Source: Enterovibrio qingdaonensis | Lineage (GTDB): Bacteria > Pseudomonadota > Gammaproteobacteria > Enterobacterales > Vibrionaceae | Length of the DNA stretch: 64,000 nt | Assembly (NCBI RefSeq): GCF_028683135.1 | Contig: NZ_JAJUBB010000002.1 | Span: 1 to 64,000, forward strand | Direction: 5' to 3' | Part shown: in pieces, positions 34,887-43,839 of the stretch | How positions within the stretch are numbered: the stretch's first letter is position 1 | Layout of the letters: each line of letters opens with the position of its first letter | The notes under the pieces: generated by a model | Told to the model about the DNA's origin: nothing | Databases searched by the model: none | Seen by the model: only the letters and a program-made list of their open reading frames with translations | Made by a program: the position numbers and the translations under genes

Positions 34887-36466
34887 GTTATCGAATCTTT
34901 ATCCCGCTCGATACGTCGGCCGTATCAAAAGGGGCAGATATTGTGGCGGATCATATTGCCCATAGTGCTGCTAATTTGGGCGAATCTATTGAGATAGTCA
35001 GAACGGGCTCGCGCGGGCTTTTTTGGCTTGAGCCGATGGTGGAGGTCGAGTCGGAACAAGGCCGTATCGCGTTTGGCCCCGTTACACCTGATGATGTTGA
35101 TGCTCTTCTGGCACTTAGATTTTATGACCCAGATGGAAGTGGAGAATCGGGTTTGGCACACCCGCTGTGTTTAGGTGTAACAGAAGACATTTCGTATCTG
35201 AAGAAGCAACAGCGGCTAACGTTTACTCGTGTAGGAATTATCGATCCGCTTAGCATTGAAGATTATCGTGCTCATGGTGGCTTTCTTGGTCTGGATAACG
35301 CCATCAAGATGGATAACCAAGCCATCCTCGATGAAGTGAAAGAAAGTGGCCTACGTGGCCGCGGCGGCGCGGCATTCCCGACAGGCATTAAATGGCAAAC
35401 CGTGTCAGATCAGCCGGACGGTGAAAAGTATGTCATTTGCAATGCGGATGAAGGGGATTCAGGCACATTCGCAGACCGTATGTTGATGGAAGGCGACCCA
35501 TTTACCCTTATCGAAGGCATGATTATCTGTGCGCTGGCTGTTGGTGCGACACAGGGTTATGTCTATACCCGTTCCGAGTACCCAAGAGCTTGTGAGATCT
35601 TCACCAAGGCAATCGCCCTTGCAGAGAAGGCGGGTTATTTGGGTGACAACATTTGCGGTTCGGGCCATCGTTTTAACCTCGAATTGCGCATGGGGGCAGG
35701 GGCCTATATTTGCGGGGAGGAAACCTCGCTGATGGAAAGCTTAGAAGGCAAGCGCGGTTTGGTTCGGACCAAGCCTCCTTTACCTGCTATCTGTGGGTTG
35801 TTTGGTAAACCAACCGTGATTAATAACGTTATTTCTCTTGCGTCAGTGCCCACCATCTTGGCGAAAGGAGGCAGTTATTACAAAGACTTTGGTCAAGGTC
35901 GCTCATTAGGAACCATGCCAATTCAACTGGCAGGGAACATTAAACAAGCGGGCATGTTTGAGTTGGCATTTGGGGTTTCAATCAACGAATTACTCTATGA
36001 CTTCGGTGGCGGGAGTAAGACGGGTAGACCGCTTAAAGCCGTGCAGCTTGGTGGTCCTTTAGGGGCGTATCTACCGGAATCTGAATGGTCCACGGATATG
36101 GACTATGAAGCTCTAGCGGCGCGTGGAGCCATGCTTGGGCATGGAGGAATGGTGGCGTTTGATGATCAAACGGATATGAGCCTCATGGCGCGTTTTGCAA
36201 TGGAATTCTGTGCGGAAGAGTCGTGCGGTAAATGTACACCTTGCCGAGTGGGGGCTGTTCGCGGCGTTGAAGTGATCGACAAGCTGATGGCGTCGGAATC
36301 GAGCCAGAAAGCAGAAGCTGAAACACTTCTTACTGATTTATGCGAAACCATGGAATTGGGTTCGTTGTGCGCGATGGGAGGGATGACACCCTACCCTGTA
36401 AAAAGTGCACTCAAGTATTTCCCTGAAGATTTTGGCCTGACTCGTCAGGTCAGTGACGATGTGTAA
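34883..36466 (+). CDS. fdsB: NAD-dependent formate dehydrogenase, beta subunit
   Basis: A 527-residue NuoF-like subunit that binds FMN, NAD+ and a [4Fe-4S] cluster and reduces NAD+. The N-terminal 120 residues form a thioredoxin-like domain fused to the NuoF part. The NADH/FMN site is GLRGRGGAAFPTGIKWQ with NADEGDSGTFADR. The mid part has GAGAYICGEETSLMESLEG, and the cluster Cys are in ESCGKCTPCRVG and a later LCAMGG. ATG overlaps the fdsG stop (ATGA). Length fits FdsB of Cupriavidus and Rhodobacter types. Confidence 0.93.
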   Translation: MSYRIFIPLDTSAVSKGADIVADHIAHSAANLGESIEIVRTGSRGLFWLEPMVEVESEQGRIAFGPVTPDDVDALLALRFYDPDGSGESGLAHPLCLGVTEDISYLKKQQRLTFTRVGIIDPLSIEDYRAHGGFLGLDNAIKMDNQAILDEVKESGLRGRGGAAFPTGIKWQTVSDQPDGEKYVICNADEGDSGTFADRMLMEGDPFTLIEGMIICALAVGATQGYVYTRSEYPRACEIFTKAIALAEKAGYLGDNICGSGHRFNLELRMGAGAYICGEETSLMESLEGKRGLVRTKPPLPAICGLFGKPTVINNVISLASVPTILAKGGSYYKDFGQGRSLGTMPIQLAGNIKQAGMFELAFGVSINELLYDFGGGSKTGRPLKAVQLGGPLGAYLPESEWSTDMDYEALAARGAMLGHGGMVAFDDQTDMSLMARFAMEFCAEESCGKCTPCRVGAVRGVEVIDKLMASESSQKAEAETLLTDLCETMELGSLCAMGGMTPYPVKSALKYFPEDFGLTRQVSDDV

Positions 36467-36489
36467 TAGGCACATCAAGGAGGTAAACA

Positions 36490-39360
36490 ATGGTTGAGTA
36501 TTACATTCCCATTGAAGAAGGACGAAAGGACTTTGGAACACCCGAAATAATAAGTGACGATGCAGTCATGGTGTCGCTAACTATTGACGGTTGGCCAATA
36601 TCTGTGCCCGAAGGCACGTCTGTGATGCGTGCGTCATCCATGCTGAATATCCAGATCCCCAAATTGTGTGCGACGGACAGTCTCGATGCGTTCGGATCGT
36701 GTCGACTCTGTGTCGTGGAAATTGAAGGGATGCGTGGAAAGCCTGCAGCGTGCACTACACCAGTTGCAGAAGGCATGGTGGTGACGACGCAGAGTGAAGT
36801 TATTCAAAAGTTACGACGTAACGTTATGGAGATGTATATCTCTGACCATCCTTTGGATTGTTTAACCTGTGCCGTGAACGGTGATTGTGAATTACAGGAC
36901 ATGGCAGGGGCGGTGGGATTGCGTGAAGTCAGGTATGGCTTTGACGGTGAAAACCACCTGAATATGGAAAAGGACACCTCCAATCCCTATTTCACCTTTG
37001 ATACGTCAAAGTGCATCGTGTGTTCTCGCTGTGTTCGCGCTTGTGAGGAAATTCAGGGGCAACACGCTCTCACTGTTGAAGGACGCGGCTTCGACTCGCG
37101 CATAGCGGCCGGCTCTAACAACTTCATGGACTCTGAATGTGTGTCGTGTGGTGCGTGTGTTCAGGCCTGTCCGACGGCAGCGTTAACTGAGAACAGTGTG
37201 ATAGAGCAGGGTACACCTAGTCATTACCGCATAACCACTTGTGCCTACTGTGGTGTGGGCTGCTCTTTCCGCGCTGAAATGCAAGGCGATCAACTTGTCA
37301 GAATGGTGCCGGATAAAGAGGGTAAAGCCAATCAGGGTCATTCTTGCGTAAAAGGACGATTTGCATTTGGGTATGCGACACATAAAGACCGCGTTCTTGA
37401 TCCGATGATTAGAGAATCCATCGATCAGCCTTGGCGTAAGGTAAGTTGGGAAGACGCCATTTCTTTTGCAGCCGAAAGAATGAAAGGTATTCGTGAAAAA
37501 CACGGCTCCAATGCGTTGGGTGGAATTACCTCTTCGCGTTGCACCAATGAAGAAACTTATTTGGTACAGAAATTGGTTCGCGCTGGCTTTGGAACAAACA
37601 ACGTTGATACTTGTGCGCGAGTCTGTCATTCGCCAACAGGTTACGGATTAAAAACCACGCTCGGTGAATCGGCAGGTACGCAAACCTTCGACTCTGTACA
37701 AAAAGCGGATTGTGTCATTGTTATTGGTGCGAACCCGACCGATGGTCACCCCGTTTTTGCCTCTCAGCTCAAGCGTCGTTTACGCGAGGGTGCAAAGCTG
37801 ATTGTGATTGACCCACGCCAAATTGATATTGTGAACGCGCCGCACGTACGGGCTCAGTACCATATTCAACTCAGGCCGGGTACCAACGTCGCGGTGTTGA
37901 ATGCGTTAGCGCACGTGATTATCACGGAAGGGCTGGAAGACAGCGATTACATTGCCGACCGTTGCGATATGGTTGCGTATAACAAGTGGCGTACTTTCAT
38001 CGCGCAAGAGGAGCATTCTCCAGAAGCAATGGAAGATGCTACGGGTGTTCCCGCCATGTTGATCAGAGATGCGGCGCGTATGTTCGCAAAGGCGAAAAAC
38101 GGCGCGATTTACTATGGACTTGGGGTTACTGAGCATAGCCAAGGTAGTTCATCGGTGATGGCGATTGCCAATCTCGCTATGGCAACGGGCAATGTCGGTC
38201 GAGAGGGCGTAGGGGTGAACCCGCTACGTGGTCAGAATAACGTTCAAGGTAGTTGCGACATGGGGTCCTTCCCGCATGAATTACCGGGTTACCGTCACGT
38301 CTCTGATCCCGCAGTCCGAGCCTTGTTTGGCGGCGCATGGGGAGTCACTATTGACGATGAACCAGGCCTTCGAATCCCCAACATGTTTGATGCGGCGATT
38401 GCGGGTCGCTTTAAAGGTATGTATGTACAAGGTGAGGATATCGCGCAGTCTGACCCAAACATTCAACATGTAGAAGCTGCATTGTCTGCACTTGAGTGCT
38501 TGATCGTTCAGGATATATTTCTAAACGAAACGGCCAAGTTTGCGCATGTATTCTTGCCGGGTGCGACCTTCCTTGAGAAGGATGGTACCTTCACTAACGC
38601 CGAACGCCGTATTTCACCGGTTAGGAAAATCATGGCTCCGCTTTCGGGCAAAGCAGATTGGGAAGCGACCGTCGCGTTGTCCAATGCACTGGGCTATCAA
38701 ATGAATTACAGCCATCCATCAGAAATTATGGATGAAATCGCTAAGCTCACACCAACCTTCCATGGGGTGAGCTATGAAAAAATCGATGAGCTGGGGTCTA
38801 TACAATGGCCTTGCAACGATGAGGCACCAGAAGGCACACCGACCATGCACATCGGTCAATTCGTAAAAGGAAAAGGCAGCTTTGTTGTCACTGAATATGT
38901 TGCGACAGAGGAAAGGGTAAACAAACGCTTCCCATTGTTACTTACTACCGGACGGATTTTGTCTCAGTACAACGTTGGTGCACAGACCCGCCGCACGGAC
39001 AATTCACATTGGCATAAAGAAGATGTGTTGGAAATTCATCCGCTAGATGCTGAAGACAGAGGGATAAAAGACGGCGGACTGATAACGGTGGCGAGCCGTG
39101 CGGGGGAGATTTCTTTACCCGCCAAAATCAGTAATCGCATGCAGCCGGGTGTCGTGTATACCACGTTCCATCACCCTGTTTCGGGTGTAAATGTGGTGAC
39201 TACCGAAAATTCGGATTGGGCGACAAACTGTCCCGAATACAAAGTGACTGCGGTGCAAGTAAAAGTGGCGGTAGAAGAAGCCAACTGGCAAACCCGTTTT
39301 AAAGAATTTGATGAGCAACAACAAGCGCATCTCTCTGCTGCAACGCAAAATAACGATTAA
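36490..39360 (+). CDS. fdsA: NAD-dependent formate dehydrogenase, alpha subunit
   Basis: A 956-residue molybdenum or tungsten catalytic subunit that oxidises formate to CO2. From the N terminus: a [2Fe-2S] domain (C60, C71, C74, C88), a His-Cys3 [4Fe-4S] motif (HPLDCLTCAVNGDC), two ferredoxin-type clusters (CIVCSRCVRAC and CVSCGACVQAC), a further cluster at CAYCGVGCSF, then the molybdopterin fold. The metal ligand is Cys379 with the catalytic His380 (ARVCHSPTG), so it is the cysteine, not selenocysteine, type. The C-terminal cofactor domain shows LLTTGRILSQYNVGAQTRR. AAGGAGG is well placed. It follows fdsB by 23 bases. Confidence 0.95.
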   Translation: MVEYYIPIEEGRKDFGTPEIISDDAVMVSLTIDGWPISVPEGTSVMRASSMLNIQIPKLCATDSLDAFGSCRLCVVEIEGMRGKPAACTTPVAEGMVVTTQSEVIQKLRRNVMEMYISDHPLDCLTCAVNGDCELQDMAGAVGLREVRYGFDGENHLNMEKDTSNPYFTFDTSKCIVCSRCVRACEEIQGQHALTVEGRGFDSRIAAGSNNFMDSECVSCGACVQACPTAALTENSVIEQGTPSHYRITTCAYCGVGCSFRAEMQGDQLVRMVPDKEGKANQGHSCVKGRFAFGYATHKDRVLDPMIRESIDQPWRKVSWEDAISFAAERMKGIREKHGSNALGGITSSRCTNEETYLVQKLVRAGFGTNNVDTCARVCHSPTGYGLKTTLGESAGTQTFDSVQKADCVIVIGANPTDGHPVFASQLKRRLREGAKLIVIDPRQIDIVNAPHVRAQYHIQLRPGTNVAVLNALAHVIITEGLEDSDYIADRCDMVAYNKWRTFIAQEEHSPEAMEDATGVPAMLIRDAARMFAKAKNGAIYYGLGVTEHSQGSSSVMAIANLAMATGNVGREGVGVNPLRGQNNVQGSCDMGSFPHELPGYRHVSDPAVRALFGGAWGVTIDDEPGLRIPNMFDAAIAGRFKGMYVQGEDIAQSDPNIQHVEAALSALECLIVQDIFLNETAKFAHVFLPGATFLEKDGTFTNAERRISPVRKIMAPLSGKADWEATVALSNALGYQMNYSHPSEIMDEIAKLTPTFHGVSYEKIDELGSIQWPCNDEAPEGTPTMHIGQFVKGKGSFVVTEYVATEERVNKRFPLLLTTGRILSQYNVGAQTRRTDNSHWHKEDVLEIHPLDAEDRGIKDGGLITVASRAGEISLPAKISNRMQPGVVYTTFHHPVSGVNVVTTENSDWATNCPEYKVTAVQVKVAVEEANWQTRFKEFDEQQQAHLSAATQNND

Positions 39361-39377
39361 CCATTTAAGGAGGATAA

Positions 39378-39614
39378 ATGGACGGAGAAACTCACCGCAC
39401 ACAACGCCTTTATGAAATGGCGAATCAGATAGCGGACAATCTGGAGCACGGCCGCAGCGACGATGAATCTATCGATGAGGTGGCATCCCACATACGACGG
39501 TTTTGGTCTCGTGATATGAAAGAAAGCTTGATTGATGCGGTTGGCGAGGGCGAACTGAATAACATCGCGGAGCAAGCGGCAAGCCAATTGGCCTTGGAGT
39601 ATGGCAAGAAGTAA
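39378..39614 (+). CDS. fdsD: Formate dehydrogenase delta subunit
   Basis: A 78-residue FdsD-like small subunit of the soluble formate dehydrogenase. The family plan is visible: LYEMANQIADNL, then VASHIRRFWSRDMKESLIDAV, then a final helix. FdsD is thought to assist assembly or stability of the complex. AAGGAGG precedes the ATG with good spacing. The chaperone gene fdsC/fdhD, usual in Cupriavidus, is not between or after these genes. A strong terminator ends the operon. Confidence 0.85.
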   Translation: MDGETHRTQRLYEMANQIADNLEHGRSDDESIDEVASHIRRFWSRDMKESLIDAVGEGELNNIAEQAASQLALEYGKK

Positions 39615-39672
39615 TGCTCTGATGTTCTGATCGCTCAGAAAACGGTGGCAGACTGTGTCAGTTACTTTGATA

Positions 39673-39700
39673 AAACAGGGGGTCATATGACCCCCTGTTT
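39673..39700. terminator. Bidirectional terminator, 14-bp palindrome
   Basis: AAACAGGGGGTCAT (39673-39686) is followed directly by its complement ATGACCCCCTGTTT (39687-39700), which can fold to a 12-bp stem with a 4-base loop. It lies between the fds operon and the facing proA gene. Confidence 0.88.
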
Positions 39701-39740
39701 GTTCGCGATTTGTGCGAAAAAGTGAATCTGGCTTTTAGCG

Positions 39741-41018
39741 TTAGGGTCTGACTTGTCCCGACCCAATGACGTGATATTTGTAAGTACACAACTGGTCAAC
39801 GCCAACAGGGCCTCGCGCATGGATTTTCCCCGTAGAGATGCCAATTTCTGCGCCCATTCCAAACTCGCCACCGTCTGCAAACTGTGAAGATGTGTTGTGC
39901 ATAACGATGCTGCTATCTACTTGGTTTAAGAAACAAGTTGCGACGTCAGCGTCGTTTGTCACGATACAATCAGTATGACCAGACCCAAATTTGTTGATGT
40001 GGTCAATGGCTCCATGGACACCATCAACAAACTTACAGGATAGCTTTTTGTCGAGATATTCTGTCGTCCAATCGGCAACGGTAGCTGCGCCAAGCGAAGG
40101 ATTCAGTTTAACGAGGTCCTCATCACCAACCAGTTCGCAACCATTCTCAATCAGCGCAGATAAAATGGTCTGAACGAGAGTGTTATCGCATGACTTGTCA
40201 AACAACAGCGTCTCCATAGCACCACAAATTCCTGTCCTGCGGAGTTTTGCATTGAGAACGATATCGAGAGCCATTTTCGTATCGCAATCACTGTCAATAT
40301 AGGTATGACAGATACCGTCTAAGTGACTAAGCACCGGCATTTTTGCCTCGTTGGCCACTTTTTCGATGAGGCGGTACCCTCCACGAGGGATAATGATGTC
40401 GATATATTTATCCATCGACAACATGGCAGTGACGGCATCTCTGCTTTTAGTCGGAATAACAGTGACACAGGCCGCAGGTAATCCATTTGAGACCAAGGCA
40501 TCTTGTATTACCTTGCTAAGCATCAGTGAACTGTTGAAGCAGTCGGAGCCGCATCGCAAGACAACGGCGTTGTGAGATTTTAAACACAGAGCGGCGGCGT
40601 CAACAGTCACGTTTGGCCGAGATTCATAGATCATCCCAAGCACACCGATAGGGCAGGCTACGCGCAGTATATTTAACCCGTTTGGTCTTTCGTTTTGCCA
40701 AAGTGTTTTGCCAATGGGCGATTCGATTTCCACGATGGCCTCAACACTGTCTGCAAGAGCATTAAGTCGTGCCTGGTCAAGGAAAAGACGGTCAAGTATC
40801 GCAGAGGACATTCCACTCGCCTTCGCAGCGTCCATGTCTGCTTGGTTTGCAGTAATAATTTCATCAACTCTGCTTCTGATCCCCGAGGCTATAGACCGCA
40901 ACGTGGCATTGACCACTTCGGGTTCTGCTTGAGCAAGCAACTTGGACGCGGATTTAGCGTCAGACCCGATAGTTTCCAGCATCTCAAAATAGTGCGCAGT
41001 GGTCTCGGTGTTAGTCAT
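39741..41018 (-). CDS. proA: Glutamate-5-semialdehyde dehydrogenase
   Basis: ProA reduces gamma-glutamyl phosphate to glutamate-5-semialdehyde with NADPH in proline synthesis. The 425-residue protein has SASKLLAQAEPEVVNATLRSIA at the start, the cofactor region (GVLGMIYESRPNVTVDA; LRCGSDCFNSSLML), the active-site Cys in RRTGICGAMETLL and the end motif FADGGEFGMGAEIGISTGKIHARGP. ATG 41018 has AAAGGA seven bases upstream; the frame extends to 41045 without a better start. The usual partner proB is not adjacent, so it is either a separated proA or a second copy. Confidence 0.93.
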   Translation of the reverse strand: MTNTETTAHYFEMLETIGSDAKSASKLLAQAEPEVVNATLRSIASGIRSRVDEIITANQADMDAAKASGMSSAILDRLFLDQARLNALADSVEAIVEIESPIGKTLWQNERPNGLNILRVACPIGVLGMIYESRPNVTVDAAALCLKSHNAVVLRCGSDCFNSSLMLSKVIQDALVSNGLPAACVTVIPTKSRDAVTAMLSMDKYIDIIIPRGGYRLIEKVANEAKMPVLSHLDGICHTYIDSDCDTKMALDIVLNAKLRRTGICGAMETLLFDKSCDNTLVQTILSALIENGCELVGDEDLVKLNPSLGAATVADWTTEYLDKKLSCKFVDGVHGAIDHINKFGSGHTDCIVTNDADVATCFLNQVDSSIVMHNTSSQFADGGEFGMGAEIGISTGKIHARGPVGVDQLCTYKYHVIGSGQVRP

Positions 41019-41163
41019 CAATAATCCTTTATTTAATGGCTGCAATTTGACCCTTCACTATCGCAGGTTTGCTCTTTGTTGCATAGTAAAGAACAAGGCG
41101 CGACGCGAACAACGGAATAATGCACCATTTATAGACGTGTAATTGTAACGGAGTATCTATTGG

Positions 41164-41616
41164 ATGAACTTTTCACTGGTTATCGATCCCGCAAAAGACG
41201 ACATAGAGGAAATTCGAGGGCATCTTATTAAGTACAACGATGCAAATCTTAACGGCGAAAAAGAAGAGCCTGTTGCCATCTTTGTCACTGGGGACGATGG
41301 CAATAAAATCGCGGGTATTACGGCTGAGCTATGGGGACAATGGCTGATTGTAAAGCTGCTGTGGGTGAGCGAAGCCCATCGCGCTGAGGCGTTGGGGAAA
41401 ACGTTATTAACCCAGTTGGAAGCATTTGCTGTATCCAGAGGTTGCACAAAGGCACTCGTGGATACATTCAGTTTTCAGGCTCGTCCGTTTTACGAAATAC
41501 AAGGTTATGTATGTCAATGGACGTTAGATGACTATCCCACATCTACAAAGCTACATTTCCTTGTGAAAGATTTGGTGAACGGTGCCCAGTTGGATGCGGC
41601 ACACCTACGCAGTTAA
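41164..41616 (+). CDS. GNAT family N-acetyltransferase
   Basis: A 150-residue acetyltransferase fold. The acetyl-CoA pyrophosphate loop is EAHRAEALGKTLL, following the typical strand LIVKLLWVSE, and the later helix is QARPFYEIQGYVCQWTL, a common GNAT ending. It resembles the small GNATs that acetylate small amines; the substrate is unknown. It converges with the TetR gene, overlapping its end by 12 bases. The ribosome site (GGAG at about 14 bases) is weak for ATG 41164. Confidence 0.85.
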   Translation: MNFSLVIDPAKDDIEEIRGHLIKYNDANLNGEKEEPVAIFVTGDDGNKIAGITAELWGQWLIVKLLWVSEAHRAEALGKTLLTQLEAFAVSRGCTKALVDTFSFQARPFYEIQGYVCQWTLDDYPTSTKLHFLVKDLVNGAQLDAAHLRS

Positions 41617-42162
41617 CGCGTTGCAATAAAGCGTTAGCGGTCCATTGATAAAGGTGGGCGTTAAGGCGCAGCCTGTTTGATTGCATCTCATCGCGAGGGC
41701 AAAGCCGTGCAAATAGTCGATAAGTAGACTCTCTGCATTGTGCTGCTTGTCTTGATTTAGGTTTAGCGGTTCTATAACAGTTAGGAAGCGTTCGCGAAAC
41801 TTTTCCACCGGTCCATGGGATTTCATCGACAGTAGTGTTTCCAGCAATCCCGAATATTGTTCAAGCAGTTCAAGGTAGCTTTTACAAAGCGAACTCAACT
41901 CATTTTCCCAATCATCAGATGCCGTCGGTTGATAGATGTCATCGATTAGAGACGTTGTAATGGCTTCCAGTAGCGCATTTTTATTTTCGAAATAATGGTA
42001 GATAGCCATGGCATCAACCGTTAGTGAGCCTGCTAATGCGCGAATGCTAGGCACCTTGCCTTCTTGACGCATCAAAGCTTTGGCCGTGTCGATTATTGTT
42101 TCGCTGCTAAGGTTGCCAACACTGCCTGTTGGGCGTCCTCTTTTTTTACTCTTGACAGTCAT
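41605..42162 (-). CDS. TetR family transcriptional regulator
   Basis: A 185-residue repressor. The DNA-binding helix-turn-helix is in TIIDTAKALMRQEGKVPSIRALAGSLTVDAMAIYHYFENKNALLEAI, followed by a larger ligand-binding helical domain. ATG 42162 is chosen; the frame extends six codons to a TTG. It faces away from the reductase gene at 42247, with a palindromic operator in between, so it probably represses itself and that gene. The inducer is unknown. Confidence 0.88.
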   Translation of the reverse strand: MTVKSKKRGRPTGSVGNLSSETIIDTAKALMRQEGKVPSIRALAGSLTVDAMAIYHYFENKNALLEAITTSLIDDIYQPTASDDWENELSSLCKSYLELLEQYSGLLETLLSMKSHGPVEKFRERFLTVIEPLNLNQDKQHNAESLLIDYLHGFALAMRCNQTGCALTPTFINGPLTLYCNALTA

Positions 42163-42184
42163 TGTGCTTGCTTCATACAATTAA

Positions 42185-42199
42185 TTCTACGTTGTAGAA
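42185..42199. promoter_or_regulatory. Palindromic operator for TetR-type repressor
   Basis: TTCTAC-GTT-GTAGAA is a perfect 6-bp inverted repeat with a 3-base centre, in the 84-base region between the divergent TetR and reductase genes. Such sites are typical TetR targets. A weaker similar site (ATTCTATCGCGCGTTGTATTT) follows. Confidence 0.6.
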
Positions 42200-42246
42200 A
42201 TAATTCTATCGCGCGTTGTATTTCATGACAAGTAGAGAACGTTAAC

Positions 42247-42780
42247 ATGGCGAATATTGTATATATCGCAACCAGCCTTGATGGTTACATTGCTGACAAA
42301 GACAACAAACTGGATTGGCTGCATGACATTCCGAATCCAGAAGGGTCGGACTTCGGGTTTGCTGCGTTTATGGATAGAGTCGATGCGCTAGTCATGGGTC
42401 GCAATACATTGGAGATGGTACTAAGTTTTGACTGTGACTGGCCGTATTCCAAGCCTGTTTTCGTGTTGAGCAATACCCTTACTTCTGTGCCTAATGGCTA
42501 CGAAGACAAAGTGTTTTTGGTTAAAGGCGAGTTGAGAAGCATTGTGGAAGACTTGAACGCGAAAGGGTTTGAAAACCTTTACGTTGATGGTGGATTGACT
42601 GTTCAAAGCTTCCTCAAAGAAGATTTGATCGACGAAATGATCATTACCACTATTCCTGTGTTGTTGGGCGGGGGTGTTTCCTTGTTCGGTGAGGTGGCTC
42701 AGCCGTTAAAGTTTAAACATGTTGAGGCAGAGCGATTGGCTGACTATATCGTCAAAAACCGATACCTGCGTGTTAGATAA
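42247..42780 (+). CDS. Dihydrofolate-reductase-like (RibD C-terminal) protein
   Basis: A 177-residue RibD C-terminal/DHFR-fold oxidoreductase, NADPH-dependent by family. The motifs are YIATSLDGYIADKDNKLDWL at the start, VDALVMGRNTLEMVLSF, PVFVLSNTL and NLYVDGGLTVQSFLKEDLIDE. Members such as YyaP/YwjB are often of unknown substrate. It is under likely control of the divergent TetR. A strong terminator follows. The start ATG has AACGTTAAC upstream, not a clear ribosome site. Confidence 0.88.
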   Translation: MANIVYIATSLDGYIADKDNKLDWLHDIPNPEGSDFGFAAFMDRVDALVMGRNTLEMVLSFDCDWPYSKPVFVLSNTLTSVPNGYEDKVFLVKGELRSIVEDLNAKGFENLYVDGGLTVQSFLKEDLIDEMIITTIPVLLGGGVSLFGEVAQPLKFKHVEAERLADYIVKNRYLRVR

Positions 42781-42794
42781 TTGCGTTGAAATAG

Positions 42795-42823
42795 AAAAAG
42801 GATGTCTAATAGACATCCTTTTT
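42795..42823. terminator. Intrinsic terminator, perfect 13-bp stem
   Basis: AAAAAGGATGTCT (42795-42807) pairs with AGACATCCTTTTT (42811-42823) around AAT. It separates the convergent reductase and deamidase-like genes and carries T-runs on both strands. Confidence 0.93.
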
Positions 42824-42841
42824 GCGTTTTAGATTTCTGAC

Positions 42842-43453
42842 TTAAACCGTCTGCGGATAGGTAATGATCTTTGAGTCCATGTTCATTTGACAGACGCTGC
42901 CATCGGGGTGGATATAGACGAAACGACGCTTCCAATATCCGTCGTACTTCATGAAGAAGGCGATGCCAGCACCCGTGCCATCTACCTTCCACGTTTCATA
43001 TTTGGTGGCACCCGTCGCCTGAATAATGCCGGAAATTTGTTCGCCGGTTGTTGCGCATGGGTGGTTATGAGCTGGCGTAATGATGTGAGCAAAATGCGGC
43101 AAACCTTTTGCAAAAAAAGCCCCTGCCAAACAACCTGAGAAGGGTCCTGTCGCTACCCACTCTTTGTCAGCTACTTTGCCTGTGTACGTTCCGTTGCCTT
43201 TTGCGCCATCATGACCTGGGCCATTTCCCAAGTAAGGGATCCATAAGCCACTTCCGTTTTCATCCGGTGCAATAGTAAAAGCACCTGTTTCCGAATCATG
43301 ACTGATAGAAACCACGTGCTGCTGTTCAGTCACGTCGACGAGTTTGTTTTTGATGGGGGTTGAAGGTTTGTTTAAGAAGTACGAGTTAACACCACTAATC
43401 TTTCTAACGTTGGAAAAGTTGCTGAAGATTTTGTCTAACGCCATTCCATCCAT
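42842..43453 (-). CDS. Unknown protein with deamidase-like T-C-H motif
   Basis: A 203-residue soluble protein without signal peptide that I cannot assign to a named family by overall sequence. Around residues 102-123 it reads TGPFSGCLAGAFFAKG followed by LPHFAHI. Thr102, Cys108 and His120 or His123 have the spacing of the catalytic triad in CNF1, BLF1 and CheD-type glutamine deamidases (T to C six residues; C to H 12 in BLF1, 15 in CNF1), and the SGC motif is their hallmark. The preceding part is Gly-rich (GNGPGHDGAKGNGTYTGK); the C terminus has YWKRRFVYIHPDGSVCQM. ATG 43453 has GGAG nine bases upstream; the frame extends five codons more. It stands alone. It could be a toxin, an effector or a CheD-like enzyme; this is a hypothesis. 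Confidence 0.5.
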   Translation of the reverse strand: MDGMALDKIFSNFSNVRKISGVNSYFLNKPSTPIKNKLVDVTEQQHVVSISHDSETGAFTIAPDENGSGLWIPYLGNGPGHDGAKGNGTYTGKVADKEWVATGPFSGCLAGAFFAKGLPHFAHIITPAHNHPCATTGEQISGIIQATGATKYETWKVDGTGAGIAFFMKYDGYWKRRFVYIHPDGSVCQMNMDSKIITYPQTV

Positions 43454-43839
43454 GTAAAGAAACTCCATTCAGTCGAAATATTGTTGTTTAAGCCGCGCAG
43501 TTTTTAATAAGCCACTGCGACGTAAAAACGGTGTTATTGCGTTCGCACTACTTAGGAGAAATCTTTAAAAACACTCCGCTAAACACAAATCCTTAGCCGC
43601 AATTGCTCTTACAGAGTCGTGCGGGTTGCCATGATTTAGTTACAATTGCTCAACAATATAGCATTGAGTTACGTGTCTTATATTTGAGATGACTCACATT
43701 AAGGAATGTAACGTGACTGTTTGTGGCGAGAGATTGCGATGGAGTGTAAAAGTGCCTATAAAACATGGGGATATGTTTAGGTAAAAGTAGGTGCCCGCAT
43801 CGTTTTTAGAGTGCAATACGGGCTTATCGAAAATGATGA
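43454..43839. other. Intergenic region, no gene seen
   Basis: A 386-base gap between two leftward genes. No open frame with a ribosome site is seen. A weak GC stem (GCCCGCAT at 43793-43800 with GTACGGGC-like bases near 43818-43824) might end the siderophore-reductase message. The promoter for the deamidase-like gene should lie near 43480-43560. Confidence 0.4.
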
